Shown: positions 26,101 through 36,292, numbered from the stretch's first letter. The stretch is 64,000 nt of DNA from Heyndrickxia sp050281185 (GCF_050281185.1 NZ_JBNNWS010000004.1:1-64000), one strand, 5' to 3'. Notes: generated by a model from the sequence alone, not told the origin. Program-made: numbers and translations.

Positions 26101-26279
26101 GGCTCTTTTCAAACTTGTTGTTTTTAACATCAAGTAAAAATCGGCACTAGGATTTTTACGGTTCTAATTTATCGTCCCATTGGAATTAAAGACTTATTAT
26201 TTAGGGAAAAGAGCACGTAACAAAATTATTCTTGCCCTGAGAATCTATCCGAAAAACAACAGTCTATCCAAAAACAACC
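26101..26279 (+). mobile_element. Miniature inverted-repeat element, GGCTSTTTTC family, copy 2
   Basis: About 179 bp between argF and argG. Left end GGCTCTTTTC (26101-26110), degraded right end AAAAACAACC (to 26279). The interior pieces AAGTAAAAATCGGC, TAGGATTTTTACGGTT and GAAAAGAGCAC also occur, in the opposite orientation, in the copy at 53653-53826, which establishes the relationship. Flanks TTTCTTTA and TTCATTTA match at 6 of 8 positions. Confidence 0.72.
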
Positions 26280-26294
26280 TTCATTTATACAAGT

Positions 26295-27260
26295 TCATCC
26301 CATTAATGCTTTCAAAACAGCCTTTTGGGCATGAAGACGATTTTCTGCTTCATCAAATACAACTGAATGTGTCCCATCAATTATAGATGAGGTTACTTCT
26401 TCTCCACGATGTGCTGGAAGGCAATGTAAAAAAATAAAATCTTCTTTTGCATATCTGCATAATGATTCATTTACCTGGTATTCTTGTAAATCTATCAATC
26501 TTTTTTTACCTTCTTGTTCCTGTCCCATACTAGTAAAGACGTCCGTGACCACAATATCTGCATCTTTAATCATTTTTATCGGGTCGGAATCAAGTTCAAT
26601 GACTGAACCAAGCTTCTTTGCATCTGCCTTCGCCTTATTCATAATCTTTTCATTTGGTTCATATCCTTTTGGACAAGCAATGGAAATGTTCATCCCTACT
26701 TTTGCTGCACCTTCAATTAAGGAATGGCACATATTATTATTTGCATCACCAACGTAACACATTTTCAATCCTGCAAGCTTTCCTTTATGCTCATAAATCG
26801 TTAGTAAATCAGCTAACACCTGTGTAGGATGGTGAGTATCAGTTAATCCATTAATGACTGGAACAGTTGAATGCTTAGCAAATTCTTCTATGATCTCATG
26901 CTCAAAGGTTCGAATCATCAGTCCATCAACATAACGGGATAGCACTTTAGCTGTATCCTCGATTGTTTCTCCTCTTCCTAACTGGATATCTTTCGAGCTC
27001 AAAAATATTGCGTGACCTCCCAGTTGGAGCATCCCTACCTCAAAGGAAACACGGGTACGTGTGGATGATTTTTCAAATATCATTCCAAGTACTTTCCCTG
27101 GTAATATTGGTTGTGAGCTTCCTGCTTTTTGTATTTTTTTTAATTCAATTGCATCCTTTATTAAAAATAAAATCTCTTCGCTAGTCATTTCCCCTAGAGT
27201 TAAAAAATCTTTATTTCGTAGAGGTTTATTTTTATTTTCAAATTTAATTAAATTGGACAT
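26295..27260 (-). CDS. argF: Ornithine carbamoyltransferase
   Basis: 321 residues, anabolic carbamoyl phosphate:ornithine transferase making citrulline. The carbamoyl-phosphate site STRTR (66-70) and the ornithine-site loop HCLPAHRGEEV are intact. Start ATG follows GGAAGGATG. It is the last gene of the argC-to-argF operon, 19 bases after carB, placing carbamoyl phosphate synthesis and use side by side. The 279-base gap to argG contains a miniature element and the argG operators. Confidence 0.97.
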   Translation of the reverse strand: MSNLIKFENKNKPLRNKDFLTLGEMTSEEILFLIKDAIELKKIQKAGSSQPILPGKVLGMIFEKSSTRTRVSFEVGMLQLGGHAIFLSSKDIQLGRGETIEDTAKVLSRYVDGLMIRTFEHEIIEEFAKHSTVPVINGLTDTHHPTQVLADLLTIYEHKGKLAGLKMCYVGDANNNMCHSLIEGAAKVGMNISIACPKGYEPNEKIMNKAKADAKKLGSVIELDSDPIKMIKDADIVVTDVFTSMGQEQEGKKRLIDLQEYQVNESLCRYAKEDFIFLHCLPAHRGEEVTSSIIDGTHSVVFDEAENRLHAQKAVLKALMG

Positions 27261-27279
27261 ATCAATTCATCCTTCCTAA

Positions 27280-30200
27280 TTATTTATTCATAAAGTTGTA
27301 TTTGTAATCATTTAAAGATATAGCGGATATATTTTTTGTAACTGGTATAGATAAAACAGCATGAAATGTATCTAATGAAGTAAATAACGGAATATCATAG
27401 CGAAGAGTCAATTCCCTCATATAACTTCCTAGCGTTTCTTTATCCCGTCCTTTTGTCGGGATAATTATCGCTGCTGATAGAGCATCCTCTTTAAAAACAT
27501 CATTCAATTTTTCGTGTACTTTATTAATACTTACTGCATTTATTCCATGATGATTTAAAAACTGAGCTGTTCCGGTAGTAGCTACAATTCTAAATGGTAA
27601 TTTATTTAATTTTTTAAGAAGTTGTACAAACTCTTCCTTTTCACGATCTGCTATCGAACAAAATACTAATGAATTTTGTTCCTCTCTCTTTTTAAATTTC
27701 AATTGTTGATGCCCTAACGCTTTACTCATTGCTTCTACATACGTATTACCTAATCCAAGTACTTCACCTGTTGATTTCATCTCCGGTCCAAGAATAGGAT
27801 CCATGTCTTTTAATTTACTCGATGAAAAAATGGGTGCTTTTACTGCAACATAAGCAGTCTCCGATGCTAATCCATTTTTTTTAAGCGATTTTCCTATTTG
27901 TACTGACACGCCTATGTCGATAATTGGGATACCTGTCACTTTGCTTAGAATAGGTACTGTTCTAGATGCTCGCGGATTTACCTCTAAACAATAGATTTGA
28001 TTCTGATGTATAACAAACTGAATATTGGCTACTCCGACAATTCCTGCTTCTACACATATTCGTTTTGTAAAATCAACTAAGTAGTTTTGTTCTTTTTCAG
28101 ACAGTGTTTTCGGTGGAAAAATACTTATACTATCTCCTGAATGTACTCCTGCTTTTTCAACATGTTCAAAAATCCCTGGGATATAAACATCATTCCCATC
28201 GCTAATACAGTCCAGTTCACACTCTAAACCAGGTAAATATTGATCGACTAATAGTGGCCATGTTCGTTCCTCTGTAAACTCTATCGTTTGTAAATAGGTT
28301 TCCAATTCCGCTGGATGGTGAATGACCGACATCGATTGTCCCCCGATTACATACGATGGTCGGACAAGTACAGGATAACCAAGTTGATTGGCTGCTATTT
28401 TTAGATCCTTCGCATTATAGGCAATTTCTCCTCTTATGTGAGGAATATTCAACTTATTAAGCAATTGATAAAATTGCTCCCGATCCTCTAACAAATCAAT
28501 CGTTTCCATTGATGTACCGAACAATTTGATACCTTCATTCTTTAATTCCTGTGCTAAATTGATCGCTGTCTGCCCGCCAAATTGAATAAAAACGCCTTCT
28601 ATCATTTCTTTTTCAATGATATGAAGAAGATCTTCAATGGTTAATGGTTCGAAATATAGTTTATCTGCAACCGAATAATCAGTACTAACAGTTTCAGGAT
28701 TATTATTTACAACAATTGTTTCATAGCCTTGTTTTTTTAATGCCATTACCGCATGGACGCAAGCATAATCAAATTCGATTCCTTGACCTATGCGGATAGG
28801 ACCAGAACCGATAATTAATACTTTTTTCCGATTAGATATTTCTACTTCATCGGTTCCTTGCCAAGTAGAATAATAGTAAGGTGTGGCTGCTTCAAATTCC
28901 CCTGCACATGTGTCCACTAATTTGTAAGCAGGAATAAGTCCCTCTGATTTTCTTTTTTCACGTATTTGTTTTTCTGAGCAGCCGATTAACGAACTAATAT
29001 ATTTATCACTCATATTCATAACTTTCGCTTGTTTCAATTTCGCTAATGATATATTTTGAATTCGATGCTTCTTTAAGGATTCCTCAAAAATGACCATTCT
29101 TTTTAGCTTACTTAAAAACCAATAATCTATTTTAGTTACATCATGTACTTCATGTATTTCTAATCCCTGCCTAAAACTTTCCGCTATTGCATACAACCGC
29201 AGGTCTGATGCCTCTGACAGGTGTTTGTATAATACTTCGATTGATTGATCCTTTATCATTGGATGAGACAATCCGTGAACTTTATATTCCAAAGATCTTA
29301 GCCCTTTATTCAAAGCACCTTCAAATGTTCGATCAATAGCCATCGTTTCTCCTGTTGCTTTCATTTGTGTTCCAAGATGGCGATCAGCTTCTGGAAATTT
29401 ATCAAATGGAAATCGGGGTAGTTTTACTACAATATAATCAAGTGCAGGCTCAAACGAGGCAAACGTATTTCCCGTAACTGGATTGACAATCTCGTCTAAA
29501 TGATAACCAACGGCACATTTCGTTGCGATTCTTGCTATTGGATAGCCTGTTGCTTTAGATGCAAGAGCAGATGAACGGCTTACTCTTGGGTTCACTTCAA
29601 TAATGTAGTATTGATTCGAATATGGATCGATTGCAAATTGTATATTGCACCCACCGATAACACCTAATGCCCGAATCACCTTTAAAGAGGCATTGCGTAG
29701 GATTTGGTATTGTTCATCTGATAGTGTTTGAGAAGGTGCCACAACAATGGAGTCACCTGTATGAACACCAACAGGGTCCATATTTTCCATATTGCACACA
29801 ATAATACAAGTATCATTTTCATCTCGGATCACTTCATATTCGATTTCCTTCCAGCCTTTAATACTGCGCTCCACCAGTACTTGATGAATTGGACTTAAAG
29901 ATAGACCCGTTTTCAAGACGGCTTTTAATTCTTCAAGGTTTTCTGCAAATCCCCCTCCTGCTCCTCCCAATGTAAATGCAGGGCGGATAATAACTGGAAA
30001 TCCGATCTGCCCGACAAATTTCAGCCCCTCATCTATTTCATGAACAATCATCGATTCTGGTATCGGTTCACCTATATTTATCATCAGTTCTCTAAATTTT
30101 TCCCGATCTTCGCCTTTTTGGATCGATTCAACTGGTGTGCCTAGCAGCTTAACATTGTATTTTTCAAGGAGGTTTGATTCATAGATTTGAACCATCATAT

Positions 30201-30489
30201 TTAAGCCTGTTTGACCGCCTAATGTACCAATGATTCCATCTGGCTTCTCTTTTTTTAATATTTCCTCTACAACTTCGATCGTAATCGGTTCAATATAGAT
30301 ACGATCAGCTATATGCTCATCTGTCATAATTGTTGCAGGATTACTATTTAGTAGTACAACTTGAATTCCTTCTTCTTTGAGAGCTAAGCAACTCTGAGTT
30401 CCTGCATAATCAAATTCGGCTGCCTGCCCAATGACAATTGGACCAGATCCAATGACAAGCACTTTTTTGATGTCTTTATTGTATGGCAT
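27280..30489 (-). CDS. carB: Carbamoyl phosphate synthase, large subunit (arginine-cluster copy)
   Basis: 1069 residues. It has the duplicated ATP-grasp layout: two N-terminal NxGPIxIGQ-type motifs (GSGPIVIGQAAEFDYAG and GSGPIRIGQGIEFDYA), two phosphorylation domains and a C-terminal allosteric domain. It makes carbamoyl phosphate from bicarbonate, ATP and ammonia supplied by CarA. Start overlaps the carA end by 14 bases. Location inside the arginine operon marks it as the arginine-regulated isoenzyme; a pyrimidine copy (pyrAB) is expected elsewhere but is not in this window. Confidence 0.97.
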   Translation of the reverse strand: MPYNKDIKKVLVIGSGPIVIGQAAEFDYAGTQSCLALKEEGIQVVLLNSNPATIMTDEHIADRIYIEPITIEVVEEILKKEKPDGIIGTLGGQTGLNMMVQIYESNLLEKYNVKLLGTPVESIQKGEDREKFRELMINIGEPIPESMIVHEIDEGLKFVGQIGFPVIIRPAFTLGGAGGGFAENLEELKAVLKTGLSLSPIHQVLVERSIKGWKEIEYEVIRDENDTCIIVCNMENMDPVGVHTGDSIVVAPSQTLSDEQYQILRNASLKVIRALGVIGGCNIQFAIDPYSNQYYIIEVNPRVSRSSALASKATGYPIARIATKCAVGYHLDEIVNPVTGNTFASFEPALDYIVVKLPRFPFDKFPEADRHLGTQMKATGETMAIDRTFEGALNKGLRSLEYKVHGLSHPMIKDQSIEVLYKHLSEASDLRLYAIAESFRQGLEIHEVHDVTKIDYWFLSKLKRMVIFEESLKKHRIQNISLAKLKQAKVMNMSDKYISSLIGCSEKQIREKRKSEGLIPAYKLVDTCAGEFEAATPYYYSTWQGTDEVEISNRKKVLIIGSGPIRIGQGIEFDYACVHAVMALKKQGYETIVVNNNPETVSTDYSVADKLYFEPLTIEDLLHIIEKEMIEGVFIQFGGQTAINLAQELKNEGIKLFGTSMETIDLLEDREQFYQLLNKLNIPHIRGEIAYNAKDLKIAANQLGYPVLVRPSYVIGGQSMSVIHHPAELETYLQTIEFTEERTWPLLVDQYLPGLECELDCISDGNDVYIPGIFEHVEKAGVHSGDSISIFPPKTLSEKEQNYLVDFTKRICVEAGIVGVANIQFVIHQNQIYCLEVNPRASRTVPILSKVTGIPIIDIGVSVQIGKSLKKNGLASETAYVAVKAPIFSSSKLKDMDPILGPEMKSTGEVLGLGNTYVEAMSKALGHQQLKFKKREEQNSLVFCSIADREKEEFVQLLKKLNKLPFRIVATTGTAQFLNHHGINAVSINKVHEKLNDVFKEDALSAAIIIPTKGRDKETLGSYMRELTLRYDIPLFTSLDTFHAVLSIPVTKNISAISLNDYKYNFMNK

Positions 30490-31552
30490 ATTTCATTGCT
30501 CCTAAATTTTGATGTAATAGGCTCACAAATTTTTCAAAGATATATTCAGTATCTTTTGGACCTGAGTGGGCTTCAGGATGAAACTGAACAGTAAGGATTG
30601 GAAGTGTTCGATGACTTAAGCCTTCAACCGTACCATCATTGACATGCTTATAAGTTACCAAAAATTGGTTTTCATCTATTGTTTGATCAACAACCACATA
30701 CCCGTGATTTTGAGAAGTAATATATACTTTTCCTGTGATAAGATCTTTGACTGGATGATTTCCACCTCGATGACCAAATGGAAGCTTTGATGTTTTCGCT
30801 CCATAAGCTAAGGCAATCAATTGATGACCTAAACAAATTCCAAGTGTAGGATATTCTTCGGTTATTTTTTTTATCTTTCCTAGTTGATCACATACTGCCA
30901 TTGGATCCCCTGGTCCATTACTAATGACCACACCATCTGGATTTAATAATCGTATTTTTTCCAAAGGGTAATTAAATGGTACAACGGTTACTTTACATTT
31001 TAATTTAAGTAAGAATTGAAGAATTGATTTTTTATAACCGAAGTCCATCAGTATCACATGCGGACCAACATTTTCATGGGTAAATACCTTTTGTGTTGAA
31101 ACTTGGCTAATCAAATCAATCTCCTTCTGAAAAGGAACAACTGATTCTTTCTGATCCGAGATTACCGCTTTTACTGTTCCTTTTTTACGTATTGTTTTTA
31201 CCAGTTCCCTTGTGTCAACATTAGTAAGGTAAGGAATGTTATATTTATCTAAAAGGCTCTCCGCCGTTTCCACCATTTTAAAATGGTTAGGTTCTGAACA
31301 AAGATCACCAACTATGATTCCACGAACATGGATTTTTGTACTTTCATAATCATCTTGGTTTACACCATAATTCCCAATTAACGGATATGAAAAAACGACA
31401 ATTTGACCTGCATAAGAAGGATCCGTCAAAATTTCCTGATAGCCTGTCATACTAGTATTAAAAACCACTTCTCCTTGAACATTCGATTGATTTCTAATTA
31501 GGGTTCCTTCAAATATTTCACCAGTTTCTAGTATTAAATAACCTTCCTTCAC
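30476..31552 (-). CDS. carA: Carbamoyl phosphate synthase, small (glutaminase) subunit
   Basis: 358 residues. N-terminal CPSase small-chain domain (MTGYQEILTDPSYAGQI) followed by a class I amidotransferase: SNGPGDP, nucleophile Cys240 in GICLGHQ, and QFHPEAH. It hydrolyses glutamine and passes ammonia to CarB. GTG start at 31552, two bases after the argD stop; the ribosome site lies within the end of argD. Arginine-operon isoenzyme. Confidence 0.96.
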   Translation of the reverse strand: MKEGYLILETGEIFEGTLIRNQSNVQGEVVFNTSMTGYQEILTDPSYAGQIVVFSYPLIGNYGVNQDDYESTKIHVRGIIVGDLCSEPNHFKMVETAESLLDKYNIPYLTNVDTRELVKTIRKKGTVKAVISDQKESVVPFQKEIDLISQVSTQKVFTHENVGPHVILMDFGYKKSILQFLLKLKCKVTVVPFNYPLEKIRLLNPDGVVISNGPGDPMAVCDQLGKIKKITEEYPTLGICLGHQLIALAYGAKTSKLPFGHRGGNHPVKDLITGKVYITSQNHGYVVVDQTIDENQFLVTYKHVNDGTVEGLSHRTLPILTVQFHPEAHSGPKDTEYIFEKFVSLLHQNLGAMKYAIQ

Positions 31553-31554
31553 TA

Positions 31555-32751
31555 CTATTTCAACTCCATTTCCTTCAATATCTTGTTGAAAAGAAAGAGA
31601 AATTGATCAATTTCTTCTTTCGTTACAGTTAAAGGAGGTAGAATCCGTACAACATTTGGACCTGCAGTTAATATAAGCAGTTTCTCTGAAAGCGCTAATT
31701 CTACGATTTTACTTGATTCACCCTCAATAACAATCCCAATTAAAAAACCTTTGCCGCGAATTTCTTTTATTATAGAAAACTTCTTTTTTAAATCTCTTAG
31801 TTGTTCCCATAAATAGTTCATTTGTTGATTGCTTTCAGGAAGAATCTTTGTTGAAATAAATTGTTCAACAGTAGCACATCCCGCTGTCGTCGCTAAAGGA
31901 TTACCTCCAAATGTACTTCCATGAGAACCAGGTTGAAACGCAATCGCAACGGAATCTTTAGCGAGCATCGCCCCGATTGGGAATCCAGATCCTAGTCCTT
32001 TAGCCAATGTCATGATGTCTGGTTCAATACCATAATGTTCATAGGCAAATAACGTACCTGTTCGTCCCATACCTGTTTGAATTTCATCAACAATCAAAAG
32101 AATATTTTTCTTTTTGCAAAGAGAAGCAAGCTCCTGAATCCATTCATAATCTGCAGGTATTACCCCACCTTCTCCTTGGACTAATTCAAGCATAACTGCA
32201 CAGGGATTAATGTTCTCTATTTGTTCAAGTGCGGCCATATCATTATAAACAAGATACTGAAACCCAGGCATTAATGGAGCAAACCCATCTTGAATTTTTT
32301 CCTGACCTGTTGCTGCTAAGGTAGCAAGTGTTCGACCATGAAAGGACTGTTTAAATGTGATCATTTCCGTCTTTTCTTTTTTTAAAATATTTTTCGCATA
32401 AATTCTTGCAAGCTTGATGGCAGCTTCATTTGCTTCGGCACCACTATTACAGAAAAAAACTTTGTCAAAACAACTATTATTTGTTAACATCTTGGCTAGC
32501 TTTTCTCCAGCATCAATGCGAAATAAATTTGAGCAATGCCAAAGATTTTGCAATTGATTCACTATTGCATCGTTCACCTTTTCCGGTACATGCCCTAAAT
32601 TACAAGTGGCAATGCCAGAGGTAAAATCCAAGTATTGTTCCCCTTCCATATCCCATACAAAACTGCCTTTCCCCTTTACAAGTGTAAAAGGGGCTCTTTT
32701 GTATGTATTCATCAAAGAGGATGATACATCCACTAGAGTTTCGTTTAACAT
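31555..32751 (-). CDS. argD: Acetylornithine aminotransferase
   Basis: 398-residue class III PLP aminotransferase converting N-acetylglutamate semialdehyde to N-acetylornithine. Cofactor lysine K251 in TLAKGLGSGFPIGA, Asp222 in VDEIQTGMGRTG, and the phosphate-binding NSGAEANEAAIKLAR are all visible. It overlaps argB by seven bases, so translation is coupled. Confidence 0.95.
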   Translation of the reverse strand: MLNETLVDVSSSLMNTYKRAPFTLVKGKGSFVWDMEGEQYLDFTSGIATCNLGHVPEKVNDAIVNQLQNLWHCSNLFRIDAGEKLAKMLTNNSCFDKVFFCNSGAEANEAAIKLARIYAKNILKKEKTEMITFKQSFHGRTLATLAATGQEKIQDGFAPLMPGFQYLVYNDMAALEQIENINPCAVMLELVQGEGGVIPADYEWIQELASLCKKKNILLIVDEIQTGMGRTGTLFAYEHYGIEPDIMTLAKGLGSGFPIGAMLAKDSVAIAFQPGSHGSTFGGNPLATTAGCATVEQFISTKILPESNQQMNYLWEQLRDLKKKFSIIKEIRGKGFLIGIVIEGESSKIVELALSEKLLILTAGPNVVRILPPLTVTKEEIDQFLFLFNKILKEMELK

Positions 32752-33527
32752 TTTATTCCCTCCATAAATTTCGTTCCGATTGGCTCTCCACTATTCAATT
32801 TCAAGATTGCGTTTTCTTCCAAACCATTTAAAATCGTTATTTCTTTTACCCCTGCTTGTAAGCATTCAAGTGCGGCCTGTACTTTTGGGATCATTCCCCC
32901 TGTTATGGTCTGATCCTTAATCATCGTTTCTGCATCCGGAACTTGAATACTATGAAGGACTTTCCCATCTTTCATAACACCTGAAACATTGGTTATCAGA
33001 CATAATGGAGCTTGCAGTTCCTTTGCAATGGCTGCTGCTGCCATATCCCCATTAATATTCCAACGTTGACCAGATTCATCAATTGCAATTGGTGAGATAA
33101 CCGGTATTAACTTCTTTTGAAATAGAGGTGTGAGAAGTTCTGTATTAACAGAAATAATCTCTCCAACAAAACCGAGCTGACTTTCGGAAGCTAATGGTTT
33201 TGCCTTAAGGAGCATTCCGTCCACTCCGCTTAAACCAATTGCTTTCCCGCCATATGCAATAATTTCTCGAACAATAGATTTATTCACCGATCCAGATAAA
33301 ACCATTTCCACCACATCTAGGACTTTATCTGTTGTCACTCTCATCCCATTAATAAAACTTGTTTCAATACCTAATTTATTTAATAGATCCGAAATGTTTG
33401 GTCCTCCACCATGGACAATGATTGGATTTAAGTCGTGTTCATTCATTAGCATCACAATATTTTGAAAAAAGGAAGGTGAAATATTCTCAATTACACTTCC
33501 ACCACATTTAATCACTAGATATGACAA
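32745..33527 (-). CDS. argB: Acetylglutamate kinase
   Basis: 260 residues from a TTG at 33527, giving the usual start of the family (short lead, then VIKCGGSVI). AAAGGATG lies 8 bases upstream of this TTG, whereas the ATG four codons earlier would touch that site. Amino-acid kinase fold: KCGGS, HGGGPNIS and the INGDMAAAAIAKEL segment. It phosphorylates N-acetylglutamate, the second step of arginine synthesis. It sits 21 bases after argJ. Confidence 0.94.
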   Translation of the reverse strand: MSYLVIKCGGSVIENISPSFFQNIVMLMNEHDLNPIIVHGGGPNISDLLNKLGIETSFINGMRVTTDKVLDVVEMVLSGSVNKSIVREIIAYGGKAIGLSGVDGMLLKAKPLASESQLGFVGEIISVNTELLTPLFQKKLIPVISPIAIDESGQRWNINGDMAAAAIAKELQAPLCLITNVSGVMKDGKVLHSIQVPDAETMIKDQTITGGMIPKVQAALECLQAGVKEITILNGLEENAILKLNSGEPIGTKFMEGIKC

Positions 33528-33548
33528 AGAGATACACATCCTTTATGT

Positions 33549-34793
33549 TCAAGTCCGATATGAAGCATTTATTTTTACATAATCATATGTTAAGTCACAG
33601 CCCCAAGCCGTTGCTTTTCCATCAGCATCATATATATCTACAAAAATATGAATCGTATCATTTTGTTGTAAATAACTGGCTGCCTCCTGCTCAGAGAAAA
33701 GGTATGGCAAGCCATTATCGACAACAGTTATCGGCCCTAAATCAACTTTAATCTTCGTTGATTTCAACTCCACACCACTATAACCAATTGCTGCAACAAT
33801 TCTTCCCCAGTTTGGATCTCCACCAAAAATCGCTGCCTTTACTAGATTCGAACCAATGATTGATTTAGCAATCTTTTTTGCATCTTCATTTGAAGCAGCT
33901 CCTTTTACTTGCACCTCTATAAGCTTTGTTGCTCCTTCACCATCCTGAGCAATTTGCTTTGCTAAGCTTTTAGAAACCTCGTTTACACCTTGCAGGAAAA
34001 GATCCCAATCTGGATGTTCCGGAGTTAGTTCTTCATTTTCGGCTTGACCGTTAGCTAATAAAAGAACCATATCATTTGTACTTGAGTCACCATCAACAGT
34101 AATCATATTAAAGGTTTCATCAACTACTTTTTTTAACGCCTGTTGAAGTGCTGTTTGCTGGACTTTAGCATCTGTAGTAATAAACGCTAACATCGTTGCC
34201 ATATTAGGATGAATCATCCCTGATCCTTTAGCTGCTCCGCCAATCGTTATTCTTTTTCCATTAACTTCAAGTGTTACACAAGCATTTTTAGAAAATGTAT
34301 CGGTCGTTAAAATCGCTTTTTCAAAATCAGATGCGTCATTTTGTTGTTGTATATCATTGATACTAGATATTCCATCTATAATTTTCTCCATTGGCAATTG
34401 ATTCCCAATCACTCCAGTAGAACTTACCGCTACTAAATGTTCTTCAATACCTAATTGTTCGGAAAACATTTTTCTCATCGTATAAGCATTTGCCAGCCCC
34501 TCTTCACCAGTACAAGCATTTGCAACTCCTGAGTTAACGATAACTCCTTGAATTTTTCGATCAGTAAAAATACTATCTTGTGTTACTTTTATTGGTGGTG
34601 CTTGGAAAAGATTTGTTGTGTAAACCGCAGCTACAGATGCTGGTACAACGGAAAAAATCCAGCCTAAATCATATCTCATTCTTTTGATCCCACAGTGCAA
34701 ACCACCAGCTAAAAAACCCAATGGTGTTGTAATACTTCCTTGTAAAACTTTAATACTGTTAGTTTGTTTTTCCACTTGCTCGACGGTATTCAT
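33549..34793 (-). CDS. argJ: Bifunctional ornithine acetyltransferase / N-acetylglutamate synthase
   Basis: 414 residues from the ATG at 34793, with GGAGGG 5 bases upstream; the longer frame overlaps argC and is not needed. The self-cleavage site KGSGMIHPNMATML carries Thr200, which becomes the nucleophile of the beta chain. It transfers acetyl from acetylornithine to glutamate, recycling the acetyl group. No separate argA or argE is present nearby, so the pathway here is of the cyclic type. It starts 13 bases after the argC stop. Confidence 0.95.
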   Translation of the reverse strand: MNTVEQVEKQTNSIKVLQGSITTPLGFLAGGLHCGIKRMRYDLGWIFSVVPASVAAVYTTNLFQAPPIKVTQDSIFTDRKIQGVIVNSGVANACTGEEGLANAYTMRKMFSEQLGIEEHLVAVSSTGVIGNQLPMEKIIDGISSINDIQQQNDASDFEKAILTTDTFSKNACVTLEVNGKRITIGGAAKGSGMIHPNMATMLAFITTDAKVQQTALQQALKKVVDETFNMITVDGDSSTNDMVLLLANGQAENEELTPEHPDWDLFLQGVNEVSKSLAKQIAQDGEGATKLIEVQVKGAASNEDAKKIAKSIIGSNLVKAAIFGGDPNWGRIVAAIGYSGVELKSTKIKVDLGPITVVDNGLPYLFSEQEAASYLQQNDTIHIFVDIYDADGKATAWGCDLTYDYVKINASYRT

Positions 34794-34806
34794 TTTAACC
34801 CTCCAT

Positions 34807-35844
34807 TTATGGATATATTGGGACTGTTTGTAAGCTCGTTTTTTCATCCCATCCATTGATTAGATTCATATTTTGAATGGCCTGCCCTGCCGCGCCTTTC
34901 ACTAAATTATCGATCACCGAAACGATAATTAATCGATTCGTTCTCTCATCCACTACTAGACCAATATCACAGAAATTTGATCCATAAACCTCTTTCGTTG
35001 CAGGCCATACTCCCTTTGGACGAATACGGATAAAATAATCTTGTTCATATGTTGATTTGTATAAATCAATCAATTTTTCTGTTGTCACTTTTTCTGTTAA
35101 TTGGCAGTAAGTCGTACACATAATTCCTCTTGTCATTGGAACTAAATGTGTCGTAAATGAAATGTTTGTATTCTCTCCACTGATTTCATTGATGACCTGC
35201 TCTATTTCAGGGGTGTGCTGATGTTCTGCAAGCTTGTATGCTTTAACATTTTCATTGATTTCAGCATAAGCATTTCCTAGAGACAGGTTTCTTCCAGCAC
35301 CTGAAACACCTGATTTCCCATCTATAATGATGCTATTTGGGTCAATCATTTTTGCTTTTAATACGGGTATTAATCCGAGCAAAGCAGCTGTCGGGTAGCA
35401 TCCCGGATTTGAAATTAATTTTGCTTCCGGTATTTTTTCACGAAAGACTTCAGACAATCCGTAGACTGCCGATTGCAAATAAGCTGTTGTCCCATGAGTT
35501 TGTTTATACCATTTTTCATATTCACCCTTATTTTTCAATCGAAAATCACCCGATAAATCGATACATGTAATGCCCTGCTCAAGAAACTGAGGGATCACTT
35601 CTTTTGACACTCCAGATGGAGTTGCAAAAAATAACAAATCTACATTACTAGCAATCTCTGGAACATTCATCGCTTCAAGATTCATATCATAAACGTTGTT
35701 TAAATGGGGGTAGATATGAGTGATTGAATTCCCTTGAGTTGAATGGGAAACAATTTTTTTAATCTTTACAAATGGATGGTGTTGTAAAAGCCTAAGAAGT
35801 TCTACCCCACCATAACCATTAGCCCCGACAATTCCTATATTCAA
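34807..35844 (-). CDS. argC: N-acetyl-gamma-glutamyl-phosphate reductase
   Basis: 345 residues, NADPH-dependent third step of arginine synthesis. N-terminal Rossmann motif GANGYGG (8-14), catalytic Cys149 in SNPGCYPTAALL, and HQHTPEIEQ near the active site. First gene of the operon; GTAGGAGGC precedes the ATG and an ARG-box-like sequence lies 40-57 bases upstream. Confidence 0.97.
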   Translation of the reverse strand: MNIGIVGANGYGGVELLRLLQHHPFVKIKKIVSHSTQGNSITHIYPHLNNVYDMNLEAMNVPEIASNVDLLFFATPSGVSKEVIPQFLEQGITCIDLSGDFRLKNKGEYEKWYKQTHGTTAYLQSAVYGLSEVFREKIPEAKLISNPGCYPTAALLGLIPVLKAKMIDPNSIIIDGKSGVSGAGRNLSLGNAYAEINENVKAYKLAEHQHTPEIEQVINEISGENTNISFTTHLVPMTRGIMCTTYCQLTEKVTTEKLIDLYKSTYEQDYFIRIRPKGVWPATKEVYGSNFCDIGLVVDERTNRLIIVSVIDNLVKGAAGQAIQNMNLINGWDEKTSLQTVPIYP

Positions 35845-35883
35845 AATTATCGCCTCCTACCGGTTTGAATTATTATAACAACC

Positions 35884-35901
35884 AATGAATAACTATACAA
35901 T
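35884..35901 (+). promoter_or_regulatory. ARG box (ArgR/AhrC operator) upstream of argC
   Basis: AATGAATAACTATACAAT fits the Bacillus ARG box pattern with ATGAATAA and a partial CAA half, 40 bases before the argC start. It implies arginine repression of the whole operon. Binding is inferred. The rest of the 448-base gap (35845-36292) holds a terminator hairpin and a dispersed repeat. Confidence 0.65.
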
Positions 35902-36138
35902 AAAAATTATAAAAATAATAAAAATGACCTATTTTTTTAATGACCATGCTGTTAGTTTCTTAATTTGTTTGAATAAAAATTCATTTCTTCTCTAAAATTA
36001 ACTTTTAATGAATGCTAACACATATTATCGGGACTCAATTTTCATTTTCTCATCAAATTATTATGTTTTTCTCATTCTCTTTTAGGGCTCGTTACTTAAA
36101 ATGAAAGATGGCAACTACACCTCCGATTTTGAATACAA

Positions 36139-36173
36139 AAAAACTCCGACATGTAAATGATGTCGGAGTTTTT
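36139..36173. terminator. Strong bidirectional hairpin
   Basis: 14-bp perfect stem AAAAACTCCGACAT/ATGTCGGAGTTTTT, 7-base loop, T-runs on both strands. It is not directly at the end of any gene on the plus strand, and on the minus strand it follows the diguanylate cyclase gene and the adjoining repeat. Confidence 0.8.
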
Positions 36174-36177
36174 CTTA

Positions 36178-36285
36178 TTGTCTAGTTTTAGCGCCCAGCC
36201 CCTCGAGGTCGAATAACCCTCTGCAAGAAAAGTCAAAGGACGGTCTTGTTTTGTAGATGGTAGCTTACCTAAGCACTTGCACTTT
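36178..36285 (-). repeat. Dispersed Bacillaceae repeat (CTCGAGGGGCTAG type), copy 2
   Basis: The reverse complement runs from AAAGTGCAAGTGCTTAG to CTCGAGGGGCTGGGCGC-TAAAACTAGAC. It shares both ends with 18271-18349 while the middle differs. It lies just downstream of the diguanylate cyclase gene. Confidence 0.7.
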
Positions 36286-36292
36286 ACTTATT

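Noticed and set aside
26313..26324. AAGGCTGTTTTG (complement strand) at the argF end resembling an element terminus
   Set aside because: It encodes KAVLKA, the ordinary C-terminal sequence of ornithine carbamoyltransferases; no matching duplication beside it.
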